Shown in pieces: positions 18,000 to 28,954 of a stretch of 64,000 nucleotides of DNA. The stretch comes from an uncultured Bacteroidaceae bacterium (GTDB taxonomy: Bacteria; Bacteroidota; Bacteroidia; Bacteroidales; Bacteroidaceae). Under the pieces are notes generated by a model. The model made no database searches and had not been told where the DNA came from. It saw only the letters and a list, made by a program, of their open reading frames with translations. Each line of letters opens with the position of its first letter. Position 1 is the first letter of the stretch. The position numbers and the translations under genes were made by a program. The DNA lies in contig CAJONZ010000071.1 in NCBI GenBank assembly GCA_905236065.1, forward strand, positions 1 to 64,000, read 5' to 3'.

Positions 18000-20589
18000 G
18001 ATCTTTCTTGGTTCTGAACGTAAAGAAACAGGCGGCACCGCACAGCAGGATGAGCAGGGCAAGGGCGCAGTAGGCAATGGTCTCGGTGGTGTGTACCGAT
18101 TGCGGGTCGTAGGTGAAGGTGACCTCGTGTTTGCCTGCGGGAACATTGAGAGCTCGTAGCACGTAGTTGGCTCGGCCTATTTCGGCGGGTTGGCCGTCGA
18201 TGGTGGCTGTCCATCCCGGATAATAAACCTCGGAGAAGATGACGAGTCCGCCCTGTTTGCTGTCGATGTCGTATTTTGCCTCCACGGGACCATAGCTGGT
18301 AAGCCGGACAGTGCCTTCGCCACCGGCTTTCAGGAATCCGAAGTCGGCCTTTGCCACGACGGCGGTGTGCTTGAGGTTGACGTGCTTCAGGCCGTCAAGC
18401 TCTTCGTTGGCGTTGTCCACGTATTTCACGTCGGACACGAACCATGCGTTGCCGTTGGCAGTGTTGTTTTCCACAGGCATCTTCGTCTTGCCGTCTTCTC
18501 CGGCTCCGAAGATGAACCAACGGGTGTTGAGCATGTTGATGACGGGGAACAACGAGTCGGTATTGATGACGGAGAAGTCATAGACGGGGTATTGTGTCTG
18601 GGCGGCTATCATGGCTGCCGTGTCGAGGGGTGCCTGGCGCAGGGCCTCATACACTTTGCTCATTTCCGGGGCAATGTTGGCCTCGATGAGTTCCTGATAG
18701 CGGCGGAGTTTTGCTGCATGGTAGCCTCCCACGCTGCTGTAGAATGCACTGGTGGTGTTGTCGTTGAAGGTGGAGACGGTGAAGTTGAGCACACGGTAGT
18801 CGCGGCCCGTTCCACTGTTTGAAAGGATGTAGTCGTCGGCTTCCGTCTTCTGAATGCTTGCCACGCCCTGCGGATAGACGAACATGGCGTCGTAGAGGTA
18901 GCGTTTGTTCACTTGCCATAGGTCGATGAGGCAAAGCAACAGGAGGACAATGCTCAGTGTGGTTATCTTTTGGGGACTGGCCGATTCTTCCGTCTTGCTC
19001 TTGGTGTAGGCATACCAAGCCATGGCTGCCGCACCCAGGAGGATGAAGATGATGCTACGCCAAGCGTCGCTGGTGAGCATGGCCAAGCGCATTTGACTGA
19101 TGCTGGAGAGTATCTGCTGCCCTGTTGCCGCATCGAAATATCCTTTGCCTACATAGGTGGCAATGGCGGTGCGGTCGTTCGTGCTGAGGCATTCATTGGC
19201 AGTGAGCATGAAAATCAGGCAGACTACCACGGTAATGCCTGTGGCAATGGCCAGGGCTTTTCGGTTGGGCTTCTCGACAAACAGCTTCAGTCCCCACATG
19301 GCCATGAGCGGAATAGTAAACTCTACGACCACCAGGATGCTGGCCACGGTGCGGAATTTGGCATACATGGGAACGTGGTCGATGGCAAAGTCGGTGAACG
19401 CCATGAAGTTGTGTCCCCAACTCAACATCAAGGTGATGACGGTGGCAATGAGCAGTGCCCACTTCATGGGGTTTTTGTTTGGAATGAGGATGAGGCTCAG
19501 GATGAAGAGCATACAGACGATGGCTCCCAGATAGACGGGACCGCTGGTGCCAGGTTGCTCACCCCAGTATTGCGTGAAAGCGTTGTAGATGCCTGCTTGG
19601 TTCAAACGTGGGTCGGCCTTCTTCATGGCAGTCTGGTTCATGGACAGCGGCATACTGGCTCCGCCCCGGTAGTTTGGAATGAGGAAGGTCATGCTTTCGT
19701 CAATGCCATAGCTCCATGCCGTGATGTAGGAACGTTCCAGGCCAGTGTCCGTCTGGTCCTCAGTCTTGTGCTCCTTGACCAGCTCCGATTTGCCACGCAT
19801 GGTCTCCTTCTGGTATTCGTAGGTGTGGTACAGGTTGGAAAGGTTCAGGCACAGGGCAATCACACAGGCAAAAGCCACGCTGGCCGTTCCCTTGCAGAAA
19901 GCGGCAATTTGTTTCCGGCAAACGGCCTCAATGAGGAAGGCAATGAACATCAACAGTTCCGGCAACAGAAAGTAGTAGGTCATCTGCACATGGTTCGCCT
20001 GAATCTGTAAGGCGGCAAAGATGGCCAGCAGCACACTGCCCCACAGGTATTTTCCCCGGTAGCAGAGTACCATGCCTGCGATGGTTGGTGGAATATAGGC
20101 CAGGGTCATCACTTTCCAAATATGGCCTGCGGCAATGATGATGAAGAAGTAGCTGGAAAAAGCCCAGATGATGGCTCCCAATGCGGCCATCCATTGCCGG
20201 AAGTTGAAGGCTCTCAGCAGGATATAGAATCCGAGCATGGAGGCAAAGATGTACCACACGTAGTCGGGAAACCACAAGTGATAGGCTTTCTCGACAAATG
20301 CCATCGGCTTGATGGAATTGTACGATGGGGCAATCTGATACGTTGGCATACCGCCAAAAAGCGAGGTGTTCCAACGTGGCGTTTCTCCGTTGTGGCTGGC
20401 TCGGTAAGCGTTGGTTTCCACATTGATACCGTCGTTTGCGTTGCTGTCGTGCTGCTCCAGGCGACGTCCGTCGAATGTTGCCGGCGCAAAATAGGTAAAG
20501 GCAATGACTGCGAAAAGCAGTATGCAGAGTGCATCGGGCAACAGTTTCTTGAAATCAAATTTCATATTGTTCTTGTTTACAGTTTTCAT
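17992..20589 (-). CDS. YfhO-family multi-pass membrane protein
   Basis: 865 aa; many TM helices; EVYYPGWTATIDGQPAEIGRANYVLRALNVPAGKHEVTFTYDP. Confidence 0.9.
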   Translation of the reverse strand: MKTVNKNNMKFDFKKLLPDALCILLFAVIAFTYFAPATFDGRRLEQHDSNANDGINVETNAYRASHNGETPRWNTSLFGGMPTYQIAPSYNSIKPMAFVEKAYHLWFPDYVWYIFASMLGFYILLRAFNFRQWMAALGAIIWAFSSYFFIIIAAGHIWKVMTLAYIPPTIAGMVLCYRGKYLWGSVLLAIFAALQIQANHVQMTYYFLLPELLMFIAFLIEAVCRKQIAAFCKGTASVAFACVIALCLNLSNLYHTYEYQKETMRGKSELVKEHKTEDQTDTGLERSYITAWSYGIDESMTFLIPNYRGGASMPLSMNQTAMKKADPRLNQAGIYNAFTQYWGEQPGTSGPVYLGAIVCMLFILSLILIPNKNPMKWALLIATVITLMLSWGHNFMAFTDFAIDHVPMYAKFRTVASILVVVEFTIPLMAMWGLKLFVEKPNRKALAIATGITVVVCLIFMLTANECLSTNDRTAIATYVGKGYFDAATGQQILSSISQMRLAMLTSDAWRSIIFILLGAAAMAWYAYTKSKTEESASPQKITTLSIVLLLLCLIDLWQVNKRYLYDAMFVYPQGVASIQKTEADDYILSNSGTGRDYRVLNFTVSTFNDNTTSAFYSSVGGYHAAKLRRYQELIEANIAPEMSKVYEALRQAPLDTAAMIAAQTQYPVYDFSVINTDSLFPVINMLNTRWFIFGAGEDGKTKMPVENNTANGNAWFVSDVKYVDNANEELDGLKHVNLKHTAVVAKADFGFLKAGGEGTVRLTSYGPVEAKYDIDSKQGGLVIFSEVYYPGWTATIDGQPAEIGRANYVLRALNVPAGKHEVTFTYDPQSVHTTETIAYCALALLILLCGAACFFTFRTKKDHE

Positions 20590-20657
20590 TTCTTCATTTC
20601 ATCCTGTGGCTTCCCCTTGTTTGATAGAGGGGAGGAGACAGGGAAGAGTAGCCTTTT

Positions 20658-21761
20658 TTACTTCTGTAGTTTCACCCGCTCGGTGGGTGCCATTTCCACA
20701 TTTCTCTTATCTACTTGGGTCACGATTTTTGCAGCCAGACTCATGAAGGCGATTCCTTGTGGAGAGGCAGGGTCGAGGACGGCGGGCATTCCGTTGTCGC
20801 CGCTCTCACAAATATCCTGAACCAACGGAATTTGTCCTACCAGCGGCACGTTCAGTTCGTTGGCCAATTGCTTGGCACCGTCTTTCCCGAAAATGTAATA
20901 CCGCTCGTCTGGATGTTGTGCCGGCGTGAACCATGCCATGTTCTCCACCAATCCGAGGATGGGCACGTTCACCTTCTCGTTCATATACATGTTCACACCT
21001 TTTCGTGCATCGGCCAAAGCCACCTGTTGTGGGGTGGAGACAATCACGGCTCCCGTAATGGCCAGCGTCTGAATCAACGTTAGGTGGATGTCGCTGGTGC
21101 CTGGCGGTGTGTCGAGAATGAGGTAGTCCAGTTCCCCCCACTTTGCTTCGCTGATGAGTTGCTTCAGTGCGTTACAAGCCATACCGCCACGCCACAGGGT
21201 TGCCTGGTCAGGGTCAACAAAAAAGCCGATGGACAGCAGTTTCACGCCATATTTTTCTATGGGGACAATCAAATCACGTCCATCCACCTGCTCGGCATAC
21301 GGTCGCTCATCTTCCACTTGGAACATCTTGGGCATCGACGGGCCGAAGATGTCGCAGTCGAGCAGGCCGACTCGATAGCCCAATTTGGCCAGCCCCACAG
21401 CCAAGTTGGCCGTCACGGTGCTTTTGCCCACACCGCCTTTGCCCGAACTTACGGCGATGATGTTTTTCACTTCCGGCAGTAGTTGGTCGGGTTCGGGTGG
21501 TAGGGCTGTCGCCGATTTCTCGTTGACGGTCACCTCGCAATCCTTATCTACATACATTTTGATGGCTGCCTCTGCCGCCTTCATCACCGACTTGCGGAAG
21601 GGGTCGGTCGGTTTTGGGAAAATGATTGAAAAGCTCACTTTCATGCCATCAATGCGCAAATCGTCTTCCAGCATTTCGGCTTCAATCAGGTTCTTCCCGT
21701 TTCCCGGATAGCGCACCGTCTTCAATGCGTCAATAATCAGTTGGGGATATATTGTAGTCAT
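20658..21761 (-). CDS. Mrp/NBP35-family Fe-S carrier ATPase
   Basis: AVSSGKGGVGKSTVTANLAVGLAKLGYRVGLLDCDIFGPSMPKMF; DYLILDTPPGTSDIHLTL. Confidence 0.95.
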   Translation of the reverse strand: MTTIYPQLIIDALKTVRYPGNGKNLIEAEMLEDDLRIDGMKVSFSIIFPKPTDPFRKSVMKAAEAAIKMYVDKDCEVTVNEKSATALPPEPDQLLPEVKNIIAVSSGKGGVGKSTVTANLAVGLAKLGYRVGLLDCDIFGPSMPKMFQVEDERPYAEQVDGRDLIVPIEKYGVKLLSIGFFVDPDQATLWRGGMACNALKQLISEAKWGELDYLILDTPPGTSDIHLTLIQTLAITGAVIVSTPQQVALADARKGVNMYMNEKVNVPILGLVENMAWFTPAQHPDERYYIFGKDGAKQLANELNVPLVGQIPLVQDICESGDNGMPAVLDPASPQGIAFMSLAAKIVTQVDKRNVEMAPTERVKLQK

Positions 21762-21787
21762 GGTGATTTTATGGTTTATAAATATTC

Positions 21788-22549
21788 TTATTTTCCTGTC
21801 TTTTTCGTACTCACCACTTCATGATTATATGAGCGGTAGCCATCCACGGGAATCTCCACGTCCGGCTCCGTCAGCGTTCCTTCGTGAGGAAGGGCAAATT
21901 TCAGGTATTTGATAGGGATGCCCCTTTCCAGCCACATCCCTTCGTAATAGGTGCGGATTTCGGTCAGCGATGGGTCGGCGTTTGGCTCGCCGTACAGGTC
22001 GAACGTACACGCTAACAACGGCAGGCTGTTTCGTTCCACCATGTATTTCGTATAGGTTGCCAGAAAGTTTGAGTCCGTCTTTACGTTGATGAGGCCACCA
22101 TCTACCAGGAAACGCCTGTAGCGCTCCATGAAAAACGTGGAAGTCAGTCGTTTGCTCGCCTTCTTCATCTGCGGGTCGGAGAAGGTCAGCCACAATTCGC
22201 TTACCTCGTTCTCAGCAAACATGCCGTCAATACATTCGATGTTTGTACGCAGGAATCCCACATTCTTCATGCCTGTGCCGAGTGCTTCCTGTGCCCCGTG
22301 CCACAGACGCGAGCCCTTGATGTCCACACCGATGAAATTCCTATCCGGAAATCGCCGGGCCAGCCCCAGGGTGTATTCTCCCCTGCCACAGCCCAACTCC
22401 AGCACAATGGGGTTTTCGTTGCCGAAAAAATCGCTGTGCCATTTGCCTTTCAAGGCGAATCCCTCCTGTTGCAATTGCCAATAGGGACACTCCACGACGA
22501 GCGGGTTTTTGGCCACATCTGCAAACTTAGCCAGTTTTCCTTTGCCCAT
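21788..22549 (-). CDS. trmB: tRNA (guanine-N7-)-methyltransferase
   Basis: [59 protein letters not shown]. Confidence 0.95.
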   Translation of the reverse strand: MGKGKLAKFADVAKNPLVVECPYWQLQQEGFALKGKWHSDFFGNENPIVLELGCGRGEYTLGLARRFPDRNFIGVDIKGSRLWHGAQEALGTGMKNVGFLRTNIECIDGMFAENEVSELWLTFSDPQMKKASKRLTSTFFMERYRRFLVDGGLINVKTDSNFLATYTKYMVERNSLPLLACTFDLYGEPNADPSLTEIRTYYEGMWLERGIPIKYLKFALPHEGTLTEPDVEIPVDGYRSYNHEVVSTKKTGK

Positions 22550-22657
22550 GTTTTTATTAATTTGGCTGCAAAGGTAGCGAAAATATCCGATATATGCCGA
22601 CTGTCACTCAAAGAATTTGCGTTTTCCTAAAGGAATCCCTGCCTGTACCGCTTCTGC

Positions 22658-23359
22658 CTATAGGTAAAACGCTTCTGTCAACGCTCTATATGTCGGGCTC
22701 ATTTGGTTCTCTGCATCCCGTAGCGTCAGGGTCGTGGTTTCACAGTTGGTGATGATTTTCGTGAACTCCAACAGGGTTCTTTTTGCTGCCTTTCGGGGCG
22801 TGGTTTTCACTTCCGTTCGCCGTGCCAGGAACAAACACTGTAGTGCTGCCTCGCCGATGACCTCCGCTGACACGGCGGTTGGCACAATCAGACACAGGCG
22901 ACCCTCCTCGCTCAACAGCTGTTCCGCTTTTTCCATCAGGGCTGCCGTGGGCAATGCCGACGCATGGCGGGCTGCCTGTCGGGCTGCATCGGGGCATCCC
23001 GTCTCTTCCGTGAAGAACGGCGGGTTGCTCACAATCAGGTCGTAACGCTCACCTTCCGTTTCCATCTCCCGGAAATTTGCCTGCACAATGCGGATGCGTT
23101 CCGGCCAAGGACTCGCTGCCACGTTCTCTGCAGCTTGCTGGGCCGCAGCCTCGTCAATCTCCACACCGACAACCCGCAGGCTGCTGTTTCTTTGCGCCAG
23201 CATCAGGGCTATCAGGCCAGTTCCTGTGCCCACGTCCAAGGCTTTCTTGGCATCATCGACCCGTGCCCATGCGCCTAATAGCACACCGTCCGTGCCCACC
23301 TTCATGGCACAACGGTCGTGGCGGACTGTAAACTGCTTAAAACGAAAACCTTCATTCAT
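22658..23359 (-). CDS. tRNA1(Val) (adenine(37)-N6)-methyltransferase
   Basis: FRFKQFTVRHDRCAMKVGTDGVLLGAWA; YDLIVSNPPFFTE. Confidence 0.92.
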   Translation of the reverse strand: MNEGFRFKQFTVRHDRCAMKVGTDGVLLGAWARVDDAKKALDVGTGTGLIALMLAQRNSSLRVVGVEIDEAAAQQAAENVAASPWPERIRIVQANFREMETEGERYDLIVSNPPFFTEETGCPDAARQAARHASALPTAALMEKAEQLLSEEGRLCLIVPTAVSAEVIGEAALQCLFLARRTEVKTTPRKAAKRTLLEFTKIITNCETTTLTLRDAENQMSPTYRALTEAFYL

Positions 23360-23454
23360 AATGGGGACAAAAGTACGAATTTAATTTCTAAAAATTGGGT
23401 GTGTAGTGCTTTTTTTGTACTTTTGCGCCTTGAAAGGCAAAAAATAAAGCATAT

Positions 23455-23931
23455 ATGATTACAGAACAAGACAAATCTTTCATGCAGCAGGCCATCGACC
23501 TGAGCATTGAGAATGTGGCCAACGGTGGTGGGCCTTTCGGTGCTGTCATCGTCAGGGATGGCGAAGTCATTGCCACGGGAGTGAACCGTGTCACCGCCAA
23601 CAACGACCCTACGGCCCATGCGGAAGTGAGCGCCATTCGTGCAGCGTGTCAGCGGATTGGTGACTTCCGTCTGACGGGTTGCACCATCTACACCAGCTGT
23701 GAGCCTTGTCCCATGTGTCTCGCCGCCATCTATTGGGCAGGCATAGGGCGCATTTTCTATGGCAATACGAAGGTGGATGCTGAAACTATCCACTTTGGCG
23801 ACAAATTTATCTACGAGGAGATTGAGCGTAAGCCCGAAGAGCGCAGCATCCCCACCCGGATGTTGATGCGTGAGCAAGCCCTCCGTGCTTTCCGTGCATG
23901 GGAAGACAAAACCGACAAGGTGGAGTATTAA
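23455..23931 (+). CDS. Nucleoside deaminase (guanine deaminase-like CMP/dCMP family)
   Basis: HAEVSAIRAAC; TSCEPCPMCLAAIYWAGI zinc motifs. Confidence 0.9.
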   Translation: MITEQDKSFMQQAIDLSIENVANGGGPFGAVIVRDGEVIATGVNRVTANNDPTAHAEVSAIRAACQRIGDFRLTGCTIYTSCEPCPMCLAAIYWAGIGRIFYGNTKVDAETIHFGDKFIYEEIERKPEERSIPTRMLMREQALRAFRAWEDKTDKVEY

Positions 23932-23982
23932 CCCATTATTATTTTTTTATTCTTATTTGTTTATCTCTATTTCAGTAAGTTG

Positions 23983-24065
23983 CAACGCTGAACTCTATCG
24001 GAGATGACGCAGAACTCTATTCGACTTCACGCAGAACTCTACAAACGAATAGAGTTCTGCATCAC
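23983..24065 (+). repeat. Dispersed intergenic element, copy 2 (22-bp-phased ACGC(A/T)GAACTCT motifs)
   Basis: ACGC cores at 23985, 24007 and 24029 (22-bp spacing); ends in hairpin 24031-24060 with perfect 11-bp arms; homologous to 507-589 inverted. Confidence 0.8.
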
Positions 24066-24144
24066 GACGGAGAGAGTTAAGAAGCAAATCGGAAAGAGTG
24101 GGGACAGCGGGTGAAAACGCTTAGAAGGAAGGGCTCACAAAAAA

Positions 24145-24183
24145 ATGTACCCGTGCGAAGGGAAAACCGTCGCACGGGTACAT
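24145..24183 (-). terminator. Intrinsic terminator for ilvE
   Basis: ATGTACCCGTGCGA ... TCGCACGGGTACAT perfect 14-bp stem; A-run on + strand gives a U-run on the minus transcript. Confidence 0.85.
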
Positions 24184-24215
24184 TCTTACTATTGAAGCGG
24201 TTGGATGCAGTCAGT

Positions 24216-25238
24216 TTAGTCGATGACTACACGGGTCCAGCCGTGGATGTCGGGCTCGGTGCCGTACTGGATGCCACGGAGCAGGTTGTAGAGCTTTGTG
24301 GAGATAGGACCGGGCTTGCCGTCCTTGCTGATGACATAGCTCTTGTTCAGGTCGTGGTCGTCAATTTTGCTGATGGGGGAGATGACGGCAGCGGTGCCAC
24401 AGGCTCCGGCTTCCTCGAAGGTCTCCAATTCCTCTTCAGGAATTTGGCGACGCTCCACCTTCAGGCCAAGATCCTCAGCCAGTTGCATGAGCGACTTGTT
24501 GGTGATGGAGGGCAGGATGGAGGTGGATTTCGGTGTGACGTAGGTGTTGTTCTTGATGCCAAAGAAGTTGGCGGCACCACACTCGTCCATGTATTTCTTC
24601 TCTTTTGCATCGAGGTAGAACTCGCAGGCATAGCCCAGGTCGTGAGCCATCTTGTTGGCCCGCAGACTGGCAGCGTAGTTTCCACCGACTTTATAGATGC
24701 CGGTGCCGAGGGGGGCACTGCGGTCGTATTCGCGGATGATGACGTAGGGGTTGCAGCTGAATCCGCCCTTGAAGTACGGACCTACCGGGGTGACGAAGAT
24801 GAGGAAGAGGTACTCGGAGGCTGGATGTACGCCCACCTGTGCGCTGGTGCCGATGAGCAGCGGACGGACGTAGAGGGTGGCTCCTGTCTCGTAAGGCGGA
24901 ATGAAACGCTCGTTGAGGCGTACCACCTTGTCAACCATTTCGTTGAACTTCTCCGTGGGGAGTTCGGGCATCAGGATGCCTCGGCAGGTGGATTGCAGAC
25001 GGGCGGCGTTCTCATCGCTGCGGAACACACGCACCTTTCCGTCGGGGCAGCGGTAGGCTTTCAGACCTTCGAATGCCTCCTGTCCGTAGTGTAGGCAGGT
25101 GGCTGCCATGTGCATGGGAATTGTCTCTTCGGAGCATACTTCTATCTCGCCCCATTTGCCGTCGCGGTAGTAGCAACGTACATTGTAGTCGGTTTTGTGA
25201 TAGCCAAAACCTAAAGTTGACCAATCGTAGTTTTCCAT
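24216..25238 (-). CDS. ilvE: Branched-chain amino acid aminotransferase
   Basis: 340 aa; YGQEAFEGLKAYR, VGGNYAASLRANKMAHDLGY, DECGAANFFGIKNNTYVTPKSTSILPSITNKSL. Confidence 0.95.
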   Translation of the reverse strand: MENYDWSTLGFGYHKTDYNVRCYYRDGKWGEIEVCSEETIPMHMAATCLHYGQEAFEGLKAYRCPDGKVRVFRSDENAARLQSTCRGILMPELPTEKFNEMVDKVVRLNERFIPPYETGATLYVRPLLIGTSAQVGVHPASEYLFLIFVTPVGPYFKGGFSCNPYVIIREYDRSAPLGTGIYKVGGNYAASLRANKMAHDLGYACEFYLDAKEKKYMDECGAANFFGIKNNTYVTPKSTSILPSITNKSLMQLAEDLGLKVERRQIPEEELETFEEAGACGTAAVISPISKIDDHDLNKSYVISKDGKPGPISTKLYNLLRGIQYGTEPDIHGWTRVVID

Positions 25239-25461
25239 AATTATAATGTTTTTACAGCCCCTCTCCCTCGTTCCCTCTCCCCTTGTCGGGCGAGGGAAGG
25301 GTCTGCGGATTGGCGACCAGTGGTCGGAAAAAGGCAGCGGAATGAAGGGTTCTGTGATTTTATTTCGTGCAAAAGTACATAAAATCTCTCATACGACAAT
25401 CGTTTTTGGATAAAAAAAGCATTTAGTAAAGGGAAATGCGTAAAAGTAAAATAAAAATGCT

Positions 25462-25469
25462 TACCTTTG
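25462..25469 (+). promoter_or_regulatory. Putative -7 box TACCTTTG for gltX
   Basis: TAnnTTTG match directly upstream of the gltX start. Confidence 0.5.
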
Positions 25470-25482
25470 TGGCATAAAAAAC

Positions 25483-27051
25483 ATGGATATGAGTGAAAGA
25501 AAGGTAAGGGTGCGTTTTGCACCAAGTCCTACGGGTCCCCTGCACATTGGAGGTGTGCGTACGGCCCTGTATAATTATTTGTTCGCAAAGCAGCATGGTG
25601 GAGACTTGATTTTCCGCATAGAGGACACGGATTCAACCCGCTTCGTTCCGGGTGCGGAGGAGTATATCATAGAGTCGTTCAAGTGGCTGGGCATCCCCTT
25701 CGACGAAGGTGTGAGCTTCGGCGGCGACCATGGTCCCTACCGGCAGAGTGAGCGCCGTGACATCTACCGCAAGTACGTGCAGGTGTTGTTGGAGCGTGAC
25801 AAGGCTTATATAGCCTTCGATACCCCCGAGGAGCTGGACGCAAAGCGCCAGGCCGTGGAGAATTTCCAGTATGATGCCCAGACACGCGGACAGATGCGCA
25901 ATTCGCTGACCCTTTCAAAGGAAGAGGTGGATGCCCTGTTGGCTGCGGGTACGCCCTACGTGGTGCGCTTCAAGATAGAGCCCGGACGCGACGTGGTGGT
26001 TGACGACATCATCCGTGGAGAGGTGGTCATCAACTCCAGCATCCTGGATGACAAAGTGCTGTATAAGAGTGCCGACGACCTGCCCACCTACCATCTGGCC
26101 AACATCGTGGACGACCACTTGATGGAGGTGACGCACGTGATTCGTGGTGAGGAGTGGTTGCCGAGTGCCCCCTTGCATGTCTTGTTGTACGAGGCGTTCG
26201 GTTGGGCCGACACGATGCCCCGCTTTGCCCACCTTCCATTGCTGCTGAAGCCGATAGGCAACGGCAAGTTGTCGAAGCGTGACGGCGACAAGCTGGGATT
26301 CCCCGTGTTCCCACTGGAGTGGCACGACCCGAAGACGGGTGCCGTGTCGAGCGGATACCGTGAAAAGGGCTACCTGCCCGGTGCGGTCATCAATTTCCTC
26401 GCCCTCTTGGGCTGGAACCCCGGCAACGACCAGGAAGTCTTGTCCCTGGAGGAAATGGTGAAGCTCTTTGACCTGAGCAAATGCTCCAAGAACGGAGCCA
26501 AGTTCGACTATGTGAAGGCGGCCTGGTTCAACCATCAGTACCTCCTTCAGCAACCCGACGCTGCCTGGTGCCCTGCTTTCGACAAGGTGCTGAGGGAGGC
26601 GGGCATTGAGGCCACGCCCGAACAGGAGGAGGCCGTCGTCCGCATGATGAAGCTGAAGGTAATAGAATATGTAGATGGCTTGGGCAACAAGAAAAAGCGT
26701 AACATCAGTTTTGCCAGCGACCTTTGGCCGCTCACGAAGTTCTTCTTCGTTGCCCCCACGGAGTTCGACCGTGAAAACGATAAGTTCGTGCGGAAGAACT
26801 GGAAGGAGGGCACCGCAGCGGAAATGCAGCAGATGCTGACGCTGATTGAGGGTATTGACGACTTCAGCGTGGAGGGTCAGAAGGCCGTGATTGACGCTTG
26901 GTCGGAACAGACGGGCATCAAGCCGTGGAACGCTTGGCGTGTAGCGCTGGTCGGCACAGGCCAGGGTCCCGACATGTATGAGTTGAGTGCGTTCCTTGGA
27001 AAGGACGAGGTAATGAGTCGAATGAAATTTGCGATTGAAACGTTGAAGTAG
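25483..27051 (+). CDS. gltX: Glutamyl-tRNA synthetase
   Basis: [29 protein letters not shown] (HIGH); [11 protein letters not shown] (KMSKS-like). Confidence 0.97.
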   Translation: MDMSERKVRVRFAPSPTGPLHIGGVRTALYNYLFAKQHGGDLIFRIEDTDSTRFVPGAEEYIIESFKWLGIPFDEGVSFGGDHGPYRQSERRDIYRKYVQVLLERDKAYIAFDTPEELDAKRQAVENFQYDAQTRGQMRNSLTLSKEEVDALLAAGTPYVVRFKIEPGRDVVVDDIIRGEVVINSSILDDKVLYKSADDLPTYHLANIVDDHLMEVTHVIRGEEWLPSAPLHVLLYEAFGWADTMPRFAHLPLLLKPIGNGKLSKRDGDKLGFPVFPLEWHDPKTGAVSSGYREKGYLPGAVINFLALLGWNPGNDQEVLSLEEMVKLFDLSKCSKNGAKFDYVKAAWFNHQYLLQQPDAAWCPAFDKVLREAGIEATPEQEEAVVRMMKLKVIEYVDGLGNKKKRNISFASDLWPLTKFFFVAPTEFDRENDKFVRKNWKEGTAAEMQQMLTLIEGIDDFSVEGQKAVIDAWSEQTGIKPWNAWRVALVGTGQGPDMYELSAFLGKDEVMSRMKFAIETLK

Positions 27052-27054
27052 GCT

Positions 27055-28293
27055 ATGTATTCGATAGGAATGTATTTATATGCCCTGGCGGCAGTCTTCG
27101 TCTCACTTTTCTCCCGAAAAGTGCGAAAACTGGTAGAGGGCATACCAGAAACATTTCGTGTGTTGCGTGTGGAGATTAAGCCCGACGACCGTGTGGCGTG
27201 GTTCCATGCTGCCTCGTTGGGTGAGTTTGAGCAGGGGCGCCCGTTGATGGAGCGTTTGCACCGGGAGCATCCCGAGTACAAAATCCTGCTGACCTTCTTC
27301 TCTCCTTCGGGCTATGAAGTGCGGAAAAACTATTCGGGTGCCGATGTGGTTTGCTATCTGCCCTTCGACACGCCGGGGAATGTGCTTTCCTTCCTGCGCC
27401 TTGCCCACCCGGAGATAGGAATCTTCATCAAGTATGAATTTTGGACGAACTACCTGACAAAGGCCCACAAGCGGGGCGTGAAACTCTACAGCGTGTCAAG
27501 CATTTTCCGTCCCAACCAGCACTTTTTCCAATGGTGGGGAAGTATGAAGCCGCTTCGTCAGTTCGACCACCTGTTTGTGCAGAACGAACAGAGCAAGCAG
27601 TTGTTGGGTGAGCATGGCGTAACGTGTGCGACGGTGGTAGGCGATACGCGCCTCGACCGTGTCATTGCCATCAAGAATGCGGCGGCACCGTTGCCCATCG
27701 TCGAGAAGTTCGTGGGCAGGGCACCCTGCTTTATCGCCGGTTCGTCGTGGGGACCCGATGAGGAAATCTACATTCCCTACTTCGCCCAGCATACGGATTG
27801 GAAACTCATCATTGCTCCCCATGTCATCAGTGCCGTCCACCTGAAAAGCATCGAGAAGCTGTTGGCTTCCCATGGCATGAAGGCGGTTTACTATACGGAC
27901 TTGGAACAGGGGACGAAGCAGGTGGCCGATGAGCGGGTGCTGATTGTCAACTGCTTCGGAAAACTCTCCTCCATCTACCGTTATGGCAAGATTGCCCTTG
28001 TCGGTGGTGGATTTGGCGTAGGCATCCACAATGTGCCAGAGGCCGCAGTCTATGGCATACCTGTGCTGTTCGGCCCTAACAACCGAAAGTTCCAGGAGGC
28101 ACAGACCCTGCTCCACTGCGGAGGGGCGTTTGAATACGGCGACGCAGCCACCTTCTCTTCTATCATGGACAGGTTCCTCTCCAACGCCGACTTCCTTCAG
28201 GAGGCTGGCAAGAAGGCGGGAGCCTACATCAATGCCAACGCCGGGGCTGCGGACAAGTGTTTTGAATACATATTTAATAATAAGGGGGACTAA
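27055..28293 (+). CDS. kdtA: 3-deoxy-D-manno-octulosonic acid transferase
   Basis: WFHAASLGEFEQGRPLMERLHREHPEYKILLTFFSPSGYEVRKN; KIALVGGGFGVGIHNVPEAAVYGIPVLFGPN. Confidence 0.95.
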   Translation: MYSIGMYLYALAAVFVSLFSRKVRKLVEGIPETFRVLRVEIKPDDRVAWFHAASLGEFEQGRPLMERLHREHPEYKILLTFFSPSGYEVRKNYSGADVVCYLPFDTPGNVLSFLRLAHPEIGIFIKYEFWTNYLTKAHKRGVKLYSVSSIFRPNQHFFQWWGSMKPLRQFDHLFVQNEQSKQLLGEHGVTCATVVGDTRLDRVIAIKNAAAPLPIVEKFVGRAPCFIAGSSWGPDEEIYIPYFAQHTDWKLIIAPHVISAVHLKSIEKLLASHGMKAVYYTDLEQGTKQVADERVLIVNCFGKLSSIYRYGKIALVGGGFGVGIHNVPEAAVYGIPVLFGPNNRKFQEAQTLLHCGGAFEYGDAATFSSIMDRFLSNADFLQEAGKKAGAYINANAGAADKCFEYIFNNKGD

Positions 28294-28339
28294 GAACTTT
28301 AAGGACCTTGGGAACCATAAGGCCAAAAACTAAAAAACG

Positions 28340-28954
28340 ATGACATTTACACAAACAGCTATTCCAATATTTGCGAAGGTGGTGAAGGATTACCATCTCA
28401 TCGACGATGTTGACCAGCCCATCAACAATCCCTACGGGATGGGCACCATCGAATACTACCTCTACTTGAAGTGCTGGATTGACACTGTACAGTGGCATTT
28501 GGAAGACCTCATCCGAGACCCACAGATTGACCCGGTTGAGGCGTTGCAGCTGAAACGCCGCATCGACAAGAGCAACCAAGACCGCACCGACATCGTGGAG
28601 ATGATAGACTCCTACTTCCTGACTGCCTACAGTGACGTGAAGCAGTTGCCCGATGCCACCATCAACACGGAGAGCCCAGCCTGGGCCGTGGATCGCCTGA
28701 GCATCCTGGAACTGAAAATCTACCACATGCAGGAGCAGGTGGGGCGCCAGGATGTTTCGTCGGAGCATGTGGAGACCTGCCAGAAGAAACTCAATGTGCT
28801 GTTGGAGCAGAAGAAAGACCTCTCTACGGCCATTGACCAGCTGATTGCCGACATCGAGGTCGGTCGGAAGTACATGAAGGTCTATAAGCAGATGAAAATG
28901 TACAACGACCCCAGCACAAATCCGGTACTTTATAAGTTGAAAGTTAAGAGTTAA
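28340..28954 (+). CDS. DUF4254 domain protein
   Basis: NPYGMGTIEYYLYLKCWIDTVQWHLEDLIRDPQIDP; located next to glycosyltransferase genes. Confidence 0.75.
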   Translation: MTFTQTAIPIFAKVVKDYHLIDDVDQPINNPYGMGTIEYYLYLKCWIDTVQWHLEDLIRDPQIDPVEALQLKRRIDKSNQDRTDIVEMIDSYFLTAYSDVKQLPDATINTESPAWAVDRLSILELKIYHMQEQVGRQDVSSEHVETCQKKLNVLLEQKKDLSTAIDQLIADIEVGRKYMKVYKQMKMYNDPSTNPVLYKLKVKS

